Positions 1-6,912 are shown, counted from the stretch's first letter. The stretch is DNA of 18,918 bases from Anaerolineae bacterium (GCA_028277515.1 JANQGC010000357.1:1-18918); one strand, 5' to 3'. Notes: generated by a model not told the origin, from the letters alone. Program-made: numbers and translations.

Positions 1-1
1 G

Positions 2-454
2 GCTAATATCACGGTTTTAGCCCAACTGCAGGGCAGTTCGCGCCAGCAACTATTGGCCCAGTTTAAACATCCTGAAAGCCGTTCGGTGCTGCTGGGTACG
101 CGATCCTTCTGGGAAGGGGTCGATGTGCCCGGTCCGGCGTTGCAGGCGCTATTGATCGCCAGGCTACCTTTTGACGTGCCCTCGGACCCCATCTTTGCTG
201 CTCGTTCGGAGACGTTTGATAGCCCATTTTTTGAGTATTCCATTCCGGAGGCGGTGCTGCGTTTGCGGCAGGGATTCGGCCGATTGGTGCGCCGCAAAAG
301 TGATGAAGGGATCGTGGCCATTCTGGATAAGCGCGTACTGACCAAGCGTTACGGGCAAAGTTTTCTGGAAGCGCTGCCGGAATGTACGGTGCTACGCCAG
401 CGGACGGACCGTTTGGGGGAGATTACCTTGCGCTGGTTGAATAGAGAACGGTGA
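2..454 (+). CDS. DinG/XPD-family ATP-dependent DNA helicase, C-terminal fragment
   Basis: Only the last 150 residues are present; the reading frame is open from base 2, so the true start lies upstream of the window. The visible part is the second RecA-like lobe of a superfamily 2 helicase of the XPD/DinG type. Motif V is recognisable as GTRSFWEGVDVPG and motif VI as QGFGRLVRR, which contains the arginine that contacts ATP. The LIARLPFDVPSDP stretch is also typical of bacterial DinG-like helicases. The family unwinds DNA 5' to 3', usually with an Fe-S cluster in the first lobe, which cannot be seen here. Some relatives carry an N-terminal DnaQ-like exonuclease domain; that cannot be judged from this fragment. 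The gene stops at TGA 452-454, four bases before a palindromic element, and converges on the PLP-enzyme gene. Family assignment is firm; assignment to dinG itself is not. Confidence 0.88.
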   Translation, partial: ANITVLAQLQGSSRQQLLAQFKHPESRSVLLGTRSFWEGVDVPGPALQALLIARLPFDVPSDPIFAARSETFDSPFFEYSIPEAVLRLRQGFGRLVRRKSDEGIVAILDKRVLTKRYGQSFLEALPECTVLRQRTDRLGEITLRWLNRER

Positions 455-457
455 AGG

Positions 458-569
458 TAGTTGTACAGAGCGGTACAGAGAAAGGGCACTGAGATTCTCT
501 GAGAATTAGAAATATGAATTATCTCTCTGTGTATCTCCGTGCTATTCTTCGTGGACCTCTGTGCAACTA
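458..569. repeat. 112-nt imperfect palindromic repeat element between convergent genes
   Basis: The two ends are inverted copies of each other. TAGTTG[T/C]ACAGAG begins at 458 and its reverse complement ends at 569, with 12 of 13 positions identical. Further in, the arms still match (GCAC-x-GAGAT-x-C-x-C-x-GAGA on both sides), then decay towards an AT-rich centre near 513. The purine-rich ACAGAG/CACGGAG wording resembles short palindromic repeats scattered in many environmental bacterial genomes. The element fills nearly the whole gap between the helicase stop (454) and the next gene, and its outer TAG is the stop codon of the desulfhydrase-family gene. It could also act as a bidirectional transcription end, although no clear T-tract is present. 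Confidence 0.65.
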
Positions 570-1544
570 AACGAGTTTATCGGCAAATGCGGGCAGAGCG
601 GCCGTGCCACCGGTGTGCCAGAAGAGGACGGTTTGGCCGCGGGTGAAGGCGCCCCAGCTAATGAGATCGATCAGGCCGCCCATGGCCCGGCCGGTGTAGA
701 CCGGGTCTAACAGGATGCCCTCTTGACGGCCGACAAGGCGAATAGCCTCTCTTTCCAATTCACCGACGACAGCATAACCATCCCCTAAATAATCATCATT
801 GACCAATATATTTTCGCCAAGCGATTTTTGCTCCAAACCCAAATGGGTGGCTGTGGCGGTGGTCAAGGCACCGACCTGGGTGGCCAGGCTTTCGGCCGAG
901 TGATCGACGCTGATGCCGAAAATTTTGCCGTGAAAGCCGTATATGTTTGCTCCTAATACCAGCCCGGCCTGCGTTCCCCCGCTGCTGCTGGCGAAGACAA
1001 TAAAGTCGATGTTGATCCTTTGCTCCCTTAGCTGGCCTACTAATTCCTGCATTGCTTTGACATAGCCGGTTGCCCCGACGACATTGGAACCGCCGAGAGG
1101 AATGACATAAGGATTGCGGCCGATGGAGCGCATTTCCTTGACGACTTCCGGAATGACTGCGGCCGGTTTGCGATCGCCGGTCCAATAAATATGCGCACCT
1201 AACAATTCATCCAACAGCAAATTGCCTTGCGCTTTTGGCGGTGCTTCTCCACGCAGGACCAGGCTGCAAGCCAGACCCATCTTTGCTGCTGCTGCGGCCG
1301 TTTGGCGGCAATGGTTGCTTTGCTGGGCGCCGGTTGTGATGAGAGCGTCGCAGCCCTGGGCCAATGCCTCGGCAACCAGGAATTCCAGCTTGCGCGTTTT
1401 ATTGCCACCCGTGGCCAGGCCGGTCTGATCGTCTCTTTTGATAAAAATGTCCGGACCCCGCAAATGGCTGCTTAAGCGATTCAGGCGCTCAACGGAGGTT
1501 GGCAGATGAGCAAGAGAAATTCGCTTTGGATACGATGGTTCCAT
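567..1544 (-). CDS. PLP-dependent D-cysteine desulfhydrase / ACC deaminase family protein
   Basis: This 325-residue protein has the full usual length of this fold-type II PLP family. The conserved GGNKTRKLEF segment contains the Schiff-base lysine (Lys49), and the following QSNH motif carries the serine and asparagine of the active site (Ser76, Asn77). SSSGGTQAG forms the phosphate-binding loop, DPVYTG supplies the conserved tyrosine, and HTGG lies near the C-terminus. Family members cleave D-cysteine to pyruvate, H2S and ammonia, or open the cyclopropane ring of 1-aminocyclopropane-1-carboxylate. VLFWHTGG has Phe and Thr where, as I recall, ACC deaminases have Tyr and another residue, so the desulfhydrase-like branch is more likely; exact substrate is inference. 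Start ATG 1544 has an AAAGG six bases upstream. The TAG stop lies inside the terminal repeat of the palindromic element at 458-569. Confidence 0.85.
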   Translation of the reverse strand: MEPSYPKRISLAHLPTSVERLNRLSSHLRGPDIFIKRDDQTGLATGGNKTRKLEFLVAEALAQGCDALITTGAQQSNHCRQTAAAAAKMGLACSLVLRGEAPPKAQGNLLLDELLGAHIYWTGDRKPAAVIPEVVKEMRSIGRNPYVIPLGGSNVVGATGYVKAMQELVGQLREQRINIDFIVFASSSGGTQAGLVLGANIYGFHGKIFGISVDHSAESLATQVGALTTATATHLGLEQKSLGENILVNDDYLGDGYAVVGELEREAIRLVGRQEGILLDPVYTGRAMGGLIDLISWGAFTRGQTVLFWHTGGTAALPAFADKLV

Positions 1545-1564
1545 AATCGGCCTTTGGCAAAATA

Positions 1565-1583
1565 TCTGTAGATTTACTACAGA
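1565..1583. promoter_or_regulatory. 7-bp perfect inverted repeat in the desulfhydrase-gene leader
   Basis: TCTGTAG and CTACAGA are perfect inverted copies separated by the five bases ATTTA. The site lies about 20-40 bases upstream of the start codon at 1544. On the minus strand it is immediately downstream of a TATAAT hexamer (1595 to 1590) that could be a -10 box. That position, at or just after a likely transcription start, fits a small operator. A chance palindrome or short leader stem is equally possible. I see no convincing -35 hexamer for the TATAAT box. Confidence 0.3.
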
Positions 1584-1603
1584 GACCCCATTATATATGA
1601 AAA

Positions 1604-2917
1604 CTAGCGTGCTATCACTGGAATTAACAGGCGTGGCCTATAGCGTAAGACAAATAACCCGCGATCGATATCGCTGACAATAATGTTGCCGCTGTCAAAG
1701 AACGGGTACACGCTCCAGGCTCCGTTGAAATTAGGTGTATTGTTGGAAGGATATGTGTCAAAATAGGCAACATCACTTAATTGTCCTGAGGCAATTTGAG
1801 CGCCGTTCAAAATGCGCAGGCCACTACGATAATTTGCTTCGTAAACCAGGCCCTTATGAATATAGATATTGTGGTCAATGGCCGTCAGGGGAGCGGTATA
1901 GACGCCAATGATCGTTGGGTCTTGCAAGTTGGCCAGATCCCAGATGTAGGTGCGGCTGTTATGGCCGTTCGTTATCTCATCCCATTCATCGCCCATTAAG
2001 AAGTATCGCTGATCGCCGGTTAACCACCCTTGATGGGCATAAGAAACACCGGGGTATCCTTTGCGCTTGATCTGTTGGGGATTTTTCTTGTCGCTGACAT
2101 CGACGATGGTTAAGGTATCTTCATTAGCATTGAAACATATTTCGTGATCCTGGTAGCGTTGATCCGGGCCGTGATAAATGACGCATTGGGTGTCGTGAGT
2201 ATAGCCATCCTGGCTGAAACATCCGGCGAAGGAGGGGTTGGTTGGCTCCCGGATATCGATCATATGCAGCCCGCCCTCACAACTATCCAGGTTTCCAACG
2301 ACATAGGCGTAGCCACTGGCTTCGTTGATGGCGATATTATGCGCATTGCCAAATAAGCCATAATGTTTGGTTTCGGTAAATGTGACGGGTGGGTTGGTTA
2401 CGGTGAGCAGTTGTTTCAAATCGAAGATTTGCAGGCCGTGTCCCGGCGCTTCACTGACGACAAAAGCATGATCTTTGTAGACTTTAACATCGCGCCATAA
2501 GCTGTCCTCACTGTGGGGCGGCAACTTACCCAGGTATAAAGGGTTGTAGGGATCGCTAATATCGACAAATGCCAGCCCATTATTTAAGCCCATGAGGGCA
2601 AACTCCCTACCGCTAACGTGCTCCGTCCATCCCCAAATATCATTGCCTTCTTGAGCATCAAAATCATCAAGAGTTATATTGGATAAGAGGTCAATATGCC
2701 GGCAGGGGTAAGTGCCGGTGCTTTTCCCTAGACAGAGAGAGGAATCTTCAGCTTTTTGTGATTGTGCGGTTTTTGCCGGTTCACGATGGGCCATGAAGAT
2801 CTGTTGTAGTAACGATCGGTTATCCTGTGCGAAAAGCGGACTGGGGCCAGATAGGGAAACGGCCGCAAGCCCCAACAGCATAATTATAATGATTGCCGAC
2901 CATATTTTTACTTTCAT
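1604..2917 (-). CDS. Secreted choice-of-anchor-B (LVIVD-repeat) beta-propeller protein
   Basis: This 437-residue exported protein has an N-terminal signal peptide: Lys2/Lys4, a hydrophobic run to about residue 25, and likely cleavage after the Ala-Gln near residue 31. From about residue 60 to 428 it carries repeats of the LVIVD/choice-of-anchor-B kind, such as GLAFVDISDPYNPLYLG, GLHMIDIREPTNP and LTIVDVSDKKNP, which are blades of a propeller. The function of the family is unknown; it is found on cell surfaces with varied C-terminal anchors. Here the end is a short basic/hydrophobic tail, RPRLLIPVIAR. Six cysteines (CLGKSTGTYPC, SCEGG, AGCF, QCVIY, EICF) are at positions shared with the paralogue at 4935-6218, suggesting disulphides. 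ATG 2917 has no SD at normal distance; a GGAGG at 2949-2945 is 27 bases away. It is co-oriented with the SBBP gene 89 bases upstream. Confidence 0.85.
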   Translation of the reverse strand: MKVKIWSAIIIIMLLGLAAVSLSGPSPLFAQDNRSLLQQIFMAHREPAKTAQSQKAEDSSLCLGKSTGTYPCRHIDLLSNITLDDFDAQEGNDIWGWTEHVSGREFALMGLNNGLAFVDISDPYNPLYLGKLPPHSEDSLWRDVKVYKDHAFVVSEAPGHGLQIFDLKQLLTVTNPPVTFTETKHYGLFGNAHNIAINEASGYAYVVGNLDSCEGGLHMIDIREPTNPSFAGCFSQDGYTHDTQCVIYHGPDQRYQDHEICFNANEDTLTIVDVSDKKNPQQIKRKGYPGVSYAHQGWLTGDQRYFLMGDEWDEITNGHNSRTYIWDLANLQDPTIIGVYTAPLTAIDHNIYIHKGLVYEANYRSGLRILNGAQIASGQLSDVAYFDTYPSNNTPNFNGAWSVYPFFDSGNIIVSDIDRGLFVLRYRPRLLIPVIAR

Positions 2918-3006
2918 AAATCGTATACTTGGTTTTTTTACCGTCCTCCAAGCGATATTCGTCGCTAAACAGTGAAGCGCGAGGTCGAATTGTAAGGCTC
3001 CAGCAC

Positions 3007-4701
3007 CTAATCTAGCAATATAAGTGGGAAATTTACCTGGTAGTCGACGGGTGGAGGCAGGATTAAGCGGGAAATAAAAACATCATAATCTCCTTGGTTA
3101 TCGAGAGAAGCGGCCTCAGGAGACGTTGGGAAGTTTTCTGAACGCGTGGAGCCGGTGAGGAACAGTTGTTGGTTGTCAGTGAGATAAAGCGCACGGCCGC
3201 TGTCTTCCTGATCGCCGCCAAAATAGGAACTGTAAACAAGGCTGGAATCGGGGTTAAACTGGCTAATAAAGGCATCTGAGCTATTGTCAAGCCCTTGATG
3301 TTTGAGCTGGTAAGCCTGCCCTGTCGTGGGAAAGTCGGTTGAGTTGGTGGAGCCGCTGACAGCAAAATCATCTTGATTATTAATAGAAAGATCCAGCCCT
3401 TGTTCCTGGCCATCCCCGCCGATTAAGGTGCCGTAAACGAGCCCTGATGCCTGGACATTAAACTTAACCAAAAAAGCATCAGACTCCCCGCCAAGTTCCG
3501 ATTTTAACGCGCCTGGTGTGGTTGGGAATGTAGGGTTAGAAATGTCAGGTGTGCTAAGAAGGGTGCCGGCGACCAGTATCTGACCATCCGCCGTTGCCGC
3601 AATCGCGGCCGCCCGGTCTTCGCCATCACCCCCTAGAAAGCTGCCATAGGTCTGGGAGCCGCTGTTGAGATCAATTTGGGCCAGGAACGCATCAAATTTC
3701 CCATCATAGGAAGCATCGTACCCGCCTGGTTTGGTGGGGAAGTTGGCGGAATTGGTCCACCCGGCAACGGCGATCCGATTCCCTACGACAATCAGGTCAC
3801 GCCCATGTTCCTGGCCATTTCCGCCAAGGTAGGTGCTGTAGCGTAGTTTTGTCCCCGTGTCGTCCAGCGTTGTTATGAAGACGTCACGTTGACCCGTATT
3901 TTCATCACTGGCAGCATTATCCGTGGTGGGGAAGTTATCAGACCAGGTCCCACCGGTGATGGTGGCGTTGCCATCGTTGTCAATGATGACGGCCGAGCCT
4001 GAATCCCAATCGCTGCCACCAAGGAATGTACAGTAATCCAGGCCGGAACCATCCGGCTTAATCTTTAACAAGAAGGCGTCACCATCGCCGTTGTAAGTTG
4101 ATTCGTAGCCGGGAACCTGGCCATAAAATTCGCAAAAGTCGGGCGATCGTGTATGGCCGGTCACATAAGCATGGCCTTGATCATCGACGGCAATGCCCAG
4201 GCCTTCGTCCACATCAGAGGCATTAATGGCGTTAAACCACAACACATATAATAGTTCTTTGCCATCAGGGCTGATCTTGGCCACAAAGGCATCCAACCCA
4301 TGCTCGACTGCTTGTATACCATTCTGAGAAACTCCGCATCGCAGGCTCTGTTTCATAATCAAGGAATCTGTAGGTGTCATCCCGAATGGAATGAGGGATC
4401 TAGCTCTCGGCCAGCGGAAGATTCCTCGGAGGACCTCGGAATGACAGTTAGTGACGGCGTGTTTCTTAGTAGCGGTGGGAAAAACGACAGATTGGGTGAC
4501 ACCGGTTACATAGGCATTTCCCTGACCATCAACGGCCATACTGTTTGCCCTTTCGACCAGTTCACCACCAAGATAGGTGCTGTAAATCAGGTCATCGGCA
4601 TCCATTTGGGATGAAGCAAAAACGGAAGTGAAGATAGATAAAAAGATCACAAGCGCCAAAACCAGTTTAAAAATGCGAGACTTCATTGCCGGGTTTTTCA
4701 T
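3007..4701 (-). CDS. Secreted SBBP-repeat seven-blade beta-propeller protein with in-frame insertion
   Basis: This 564-residue protein has a signal peptide (residues 1 to about 30, FASS near the cleavage site). It is followed by seven repeats of the SBBP type, each running from a YSTYLGG-like strand through G-x-AYVTG and FPTT to DAFV-x-KI. Seven units suit a closed propeller. In the second repeat the LGG is degenerate (YVLWFNA). Residues 79-125 do not belong to the repeat. They are encoded by a palindromic insertion (4327-4467), and without them the spacing FPT-13 residues-DAF matches blade 4 exactly. The insertion adds two cysteines and many hydrophobic and basic residues, so this blade may be disturbed. 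The C-terminus ends in a proline-rich stretch and NFPLILLD, comparable with the tails of both flanking propeller proteins. SBBP functions are mostly unknown; cell-surface binding is inferred. ATG 4701 has only a weak AGG upstream. Confidence 0.83.
   Translation of the reverse strand: MKNPAMKSRIFKLVLALVIFLSIFTSVFASSQMDADDLIYSTYLGGELVERANSMAVDGQGNAYVTGVTQSVVFPTATKKHAVTNCHSEVLRGIFRWPRARSLIPFGMTPTDSLIMKQSLRCGVSQNGIQAVEHGLDAFVAKISPDGKELLYVLWFNAINASDVDEGLGIAVDDQGHAYVTGHTRSPDFCEFYGQVPGYESTYNGDGDAFLLKIKPDGSGLDYCTFLGGSDWDSGSAVIIDNDGNATITGGTWSDNFPTTDNAASDENTGQRDVFITTLDDTGTKLRYSTYLGGNGQEHGRDLIVVGNRIAVAGWTNSANFPTKPGGYDASYDGKFDAFLAQIDLNSGSQTYGSFLGGDGEDRAAAIAATADGQILVAGTLLSTPDISNPTFPTTPGALKSELGGESDAFLVKFNVQASGLVYGTLIGGDGQEQGLDLSINNQDDFAVSGSTNSTDFPTTGQAYQLKHQGLDNSSDAFISQFNPDSSLVYSSYFGGDQEDSGRALYLTDNQQLFLTGSTRSENFPTSPEAASLDNQGDYDVFISRLILPPPVDYQVNFPLILLD
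4327..4467. repeat. 141-nt palindromic (MITE/RPE-like) insertion inside the SBBP gene
   Basis: The segment starts AGAAACTCCGC and ends as the inverse (GTGTTTCTT), giving terminal inverted repeats of about 7 perfect bases that continue imperfectly. Inside lies a second, better palindrome from 4375 to 4446. TGTCATCCCGA and TCGGAATGACA form its ends, and GAGGGATCT/AGATTCCTC its inner arms. This wording closely resembles the TGTCATTCCGAG...AGGAATCT palindromic repeats common in bacterial genomes. It has no stop codon in the gene's frame, is exactly 47 codons long, and the propeller repeat resumes in register on both sides. A clear target-site duplication is not visible; a 2-base CT is possible. 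Confidence 0.75.
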
Positions 4702-4720
4702 TATTGTATTACCTGTGCAA

Positions 4721-4762
4721 ATGAATTTTGTAACAGTATATTCATGACGTGAATTTTACAAC
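4721..4762 (-). promoter_or_regulatory. Candidate promoter of the SBBP gene with 28-bp-spaced direct repeats
   Basis: On the minus strand a TATACT hexamer (4740 to 4735) lies about 35 bases upstream of ATG 4701 and could be a -10 box. It is bracketed by two imperfect copies of GTT-x-x-AAAATTCA (4762-4749 and 4734-4721), agreeing at 11 of 14 positions with a 28-base period. A repressor or activator could bind such repeats, but the region is AT-rich and no good -35 box is seen. Confidence 0.25.
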
Positions 4763-4849
4763 GCTCTTAGCTGAGGCACAGGCATAAGGCTAACATTTAT
4801 TAATAGTCTTAGAAGTGTATTGTTTATGATGCCTCATGGTTAAGATGAT

Positions 4850-4877
4850 TTGAGTTTGGTCGAGTTATGAATAAAAT
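4850..4877 (+). promoter_or_regulatory. Candidate sigma-70-type promoter for the 4935 propeller gene
   Basis: TTGAGT (4850-4855) and TAAAAT (4872-4877) are separated by 16 bases. They lie in the 233-base divergent region between the SBBP gene and the second propeller gene, which holds no gene. A second AT-rich candidate, with ATATAAAT near 4888-4895, is also present, so the exact promoter is uncertain. Confidence 0.3.
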
Positions 4878-4924
4878 CCATTGTTCGATATAAATAATCT
4901 CAGAGGGTCAAAGCTTTAATAATT

Positions 4925-4928
4925 GGAG
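4925..4928 (+). promoter_or_regulatory. Shine-Dalgarno GGAG that fixes the start at 4935
   Basis: GGAG is followed by six bases and ATG 4935. An in-frame TTG at 4923 would overlap this site and would have no SD of its own, so the ATG is the better start. It also gives a cleaner signal peptide. Confidence 0.6.
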
Positions 4929-4934
4929 ATTTTG

Positions 4935-6218
4935 ATGAACCTTAGATGGTTAATGCTGCTGTTTCTTTTAATATTTGTTGTGATAGTTAATTTAACAGCA
5001 CAAGAAAATCTACGCGCAGAAAATGGACATCAAGGGGAACTATCACCTTGCATCTCAGGAATGGCGGGCGATTTTCCATGCAATAATGTTGATTTGCTGG
5101 CCCATTTATCCCTGGCTGACCTTGGGGCCGGCCAGGATGTTAAGGGCAATGACCATTGGGGCTGGAGCGATCCGCTCACCGGGCGCGATTATGTGATTTT
5201 TGGCCTGACAGATGGGACGGTTTTTGTTGATATTAGTGACCGTTTGAACCCATTGGTTTTGGGCACCCTGCCAACTCATGATAAGGCATCAATTTGGCGC
5301 GATATAAAGGTTTACGAGAATTTTGCTTATATCGCGGCCGATATTCAAATCAGGGGTGAGGAACCTAATAATCATGGCCTTCAGCTTTTTGACTTAACCC
5401 AACTACGGGACGTACAAAACCCGCCGGCCACCTTTTCCGCATCAGGCCATTATGATGGCTTCGGCCCCGGCCACAATTTATGGATCAATGAAGAATCGGG
5501 TTATCTCTATGTCTTCCGCAGCGACACCTGCAATGGAGAGATTCATATGATTGATATCCGGGATGCGGATAATCCCCAATTCGCCGGCTGTTTTGCCGTA
5601 GGGGATGCGCCGCTTTCGGACAGCGAATGTGTGATCTATAAAGGTCCTGATCAAGATTACCAGGGCCGCGAAATATGCTTCACGGGCAGTGATGACAATG
5701 TGAGCATTGGGGATGTTACGGATAAGGAAAATCCAAAGATAATCGCTGATTTTAAATATGAAGGCATCGCCCGGGCACACCAAGGGTCATTAACGGCCGA
5801 TCAACAATACTGGCTGCTGAGCGATACTATGGATGAGGAACAAATGGCAGGCATCAACACACGGACCCACGTCATTGACGTCAGCGATCTTGATGCGCCA
5901 CAGGTACTCGGATTTTATGAACACAAAACGACCGCGCGCGATCATAATGTTTACATCGTTGGCCATATTGCTTATGAAACCAATTGGAAGGCCGGGCTGC
6001 GTGTACTGAAGATCGATGCTTTGCCGGAAACGCAATTCCTGGAAGCCGGCTATTTTGATATTGCACCGGAGAGCGATAGTATTGCCGCCAGTGGCGCCTG
6101 GAGTAACTATCCCTGGTGGTCTGATGGGATAGTCACCGTCAGCGGCACAGATGAAGGGCTTTTCATTTTAAAGCCTCAGCTACCGGAGATATTTTTACCG
6201 ATCATTGCCTCTGAATAA
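4935..6218 (+). CDS. Secreted choice-of-anchor-B (LVIVD-repeat) beta-propeller protein, paralogue of 1604-2917
   Basis: From ATG 4935 the protein has 427 residues with a signal peptide (MNLRWLMLLF, hydrophobic to about residue 22). LVIVD-type repeats fill most of the rest: GTVFVDISDRLNPLVLG, GLQLFDLTQL, EIHMIDIRDADNP, VSIGDVTDKENP and THVIDVSDLDAP. It aligns along its whole length with the protein at 1604-2917, sharing for instance GNDHWGW/GNDIWGW, NNHGLQLFDL/GHGLQIFDL, CVIYKGPDQ/CVIYHGPDQ and RDHNVYI/IDHNIYI, and the same six cysteines. The C-terminus, LPEIFLPIIASE, is the same kind of short hydrophobic tail. Role unknown; surface display or ligand binding is inferred. It is divergent from the SBBP gene, so the three propeller genes form a cluster with one shared control region. 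Confidence 0.86.
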   Translation: MNLRWLMLLFLLIFVVIVNLTAQENLRAENGHQGELSPCISGMAGDFPCNNVDLLAHLSLADLGAGQDVKGNDHWGWSDPLTGRDYVIFGLTDGTVFVDISDRLNPLVLGTLPTHDKASIWRDIKVYENFAYIAADIQIRGEEPNNHGLQLFDLTQLRDVQNPPATFSASGHYDGFGPGHNLWINEESGYLYVFRSDTCNGEIHMIDIRDADNPQFAGCFAVGDAPLSDSECVIYKGPDQDYQGREICFTGSDDNVSIGDVTDKENPKIIADFKYEGIARAHQGSLTADQQYWLLSDTMDEEQMAGINTRTHVIDVSDLDAPQVLGFYEHKTTARDHNVYIVGHIAYETNWKAGLRVLKIDALPETQFLEAGYFDIAPESDSIAASGAWSNYPWWSDGIVTVSGTDEGLFILKPQLPEIFLPIIASE

Positions 6219-6238
6219 ACATGTCAGGCATTACAGTA

Positions 6239-6259
6239 CTCAGACCATAAACGTCTGAG
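6239..6259. promoter_or_regulatory. 7-bp perfect inverted repeat between propeller and V4R genes
   Basis: CTCAGAC and GTCTGAG are perfect inverted copies around the seven-base spacer CATAAAC, starting 20 bases after the propeller stop codon and ending 14 bases before the V4R start. No T-tract follows, so it is a poor intrinsic terminator. An operator for the V4R gene or a short mRNA stem are the alternatives. Confidence 0.35.
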
Positions 6260-6273
6260 AACAGATCAAATCA

Positions 6274-6912
6274 ATGAGCGAACAAATGAACCGGCAGGTG
6301 GCTTATTATCCCAACAAAATGGGCCGGATTTTTATCCAAACCCTGCAAGAGTCGTTGTTATTGGATGGTTTTGATGAATTGCTGAGGGTGACCGGTTTGG
6401 AGCAATTTTCAGAGAAATTGCCGGCCGATAATTGGGCCACGGAGTTTGATTTCAACATAATATCCCGCTTAAACCAGGGTGTAGAAAAACTTTACGGGCC
6501 GCGAGGGGGACGCCGTCTGGCGGAAAGCGCGGGACAGAAATTTTTTGCATGGGGTTGGGGAGCAGACGGAGAATTATCAGGCACGGCCAATGTAGCGTTG
6601 AAAGCCCGTTCTTTGCCTGAGAAACTTGAAATCGGACTGCAAGCCATTGCCAGGCAAATGAGCGATATAAGCGATCAAAGGACCTGGACCGTCACTCAGG
6701 GCCGGCAAATAGAATATCATGTTGCCGCGTGTCCGATTTGCTGGAACCGGGTTGTCGACCGGCCGATTTGCCACTATACGGTTGGGTTTTTGGGGGCGGC
6801 CGGCCGCTGGTTTAGCGCCGGCTCAGAATTTAGGGTCAGGCAAACTTCCTGCCATGCCATTGGCGAAAAACGGTGTGTTTTTCGCATAGACTTGGAGCCG
6901 CTCAAGGTTTAA
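6274..6912 (+). CDS. Stand-alone V4R-domain (4-vinyl reductase-like) ligand/metal-binding protein
   Basis: This 212-residue soluble protein has no signal peptide. Residues about 130-206 match the C-terminal half of the V4R fold. CPICW (Cys153, Cys156) is followed by PICHYTVGFL (Cys166, His167), then TSCHAIGEKRCVFRI (Cys193, His194, Cys201). The SCHAxGxxxCxFxI ending is the hallmark of the family. V4R domains occur in bacteriochlorophyll BchJ, in archaeal proteins and in the sensor part of XylR/DmpR-type activators, where they bind small hydrophobic ligands; the cysteines probably hold a metal. Here no output domain (HTH, kinase, GGDEF) is fused. The N-terminal 120 residues look helical, including a tryptophan-rich FFAWGWGADG. 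No photosynthesis gene is nearby, so pigment synthesis is unlikely. The ATG has no good SD. Exact role unknown. Confidence 0.75.
   Translation: MSEQMNRQVAYYPNKMGRIFIQTLQESLLLDGFDELLRVTGLEQFSEKLPADNWATEFDFNIISRLNQGVEKLYGPRGGRRLAESAGQKFFAWGWGADGELSGTANVALKARSLPEKLEIGLQAIARQMSDISDQRTWTVTQGRQIEYHVAACPICWNRVVDRPICHYTVGFLGAAGRWFSAGSEFRVRQTSCHAIGEKRCVFRIDLEPLKV

Noticed and set aside
4772..4838. TGAGGCA and TGCCTCA inverted copies in the divergent intergenic region
   Set aside because: Seven bases with a spacer of about 50; expected by chance in a stretch of this size.
4923..4934. TTG start for the second propeller gene
   Set aside because: The TTG overlaps the GGAG ribosome-binding site; ATG 4935 has proper six-base spacing and gives a normal signal peptide.
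6274..6912. V4R protein as a bacteriochlorophyll synthesis enzyme (BchJ)
   Set aside because: No pigment or photosynthesis gene is present in the window and stand-alone V4R proteins are common in non-phototrophs.
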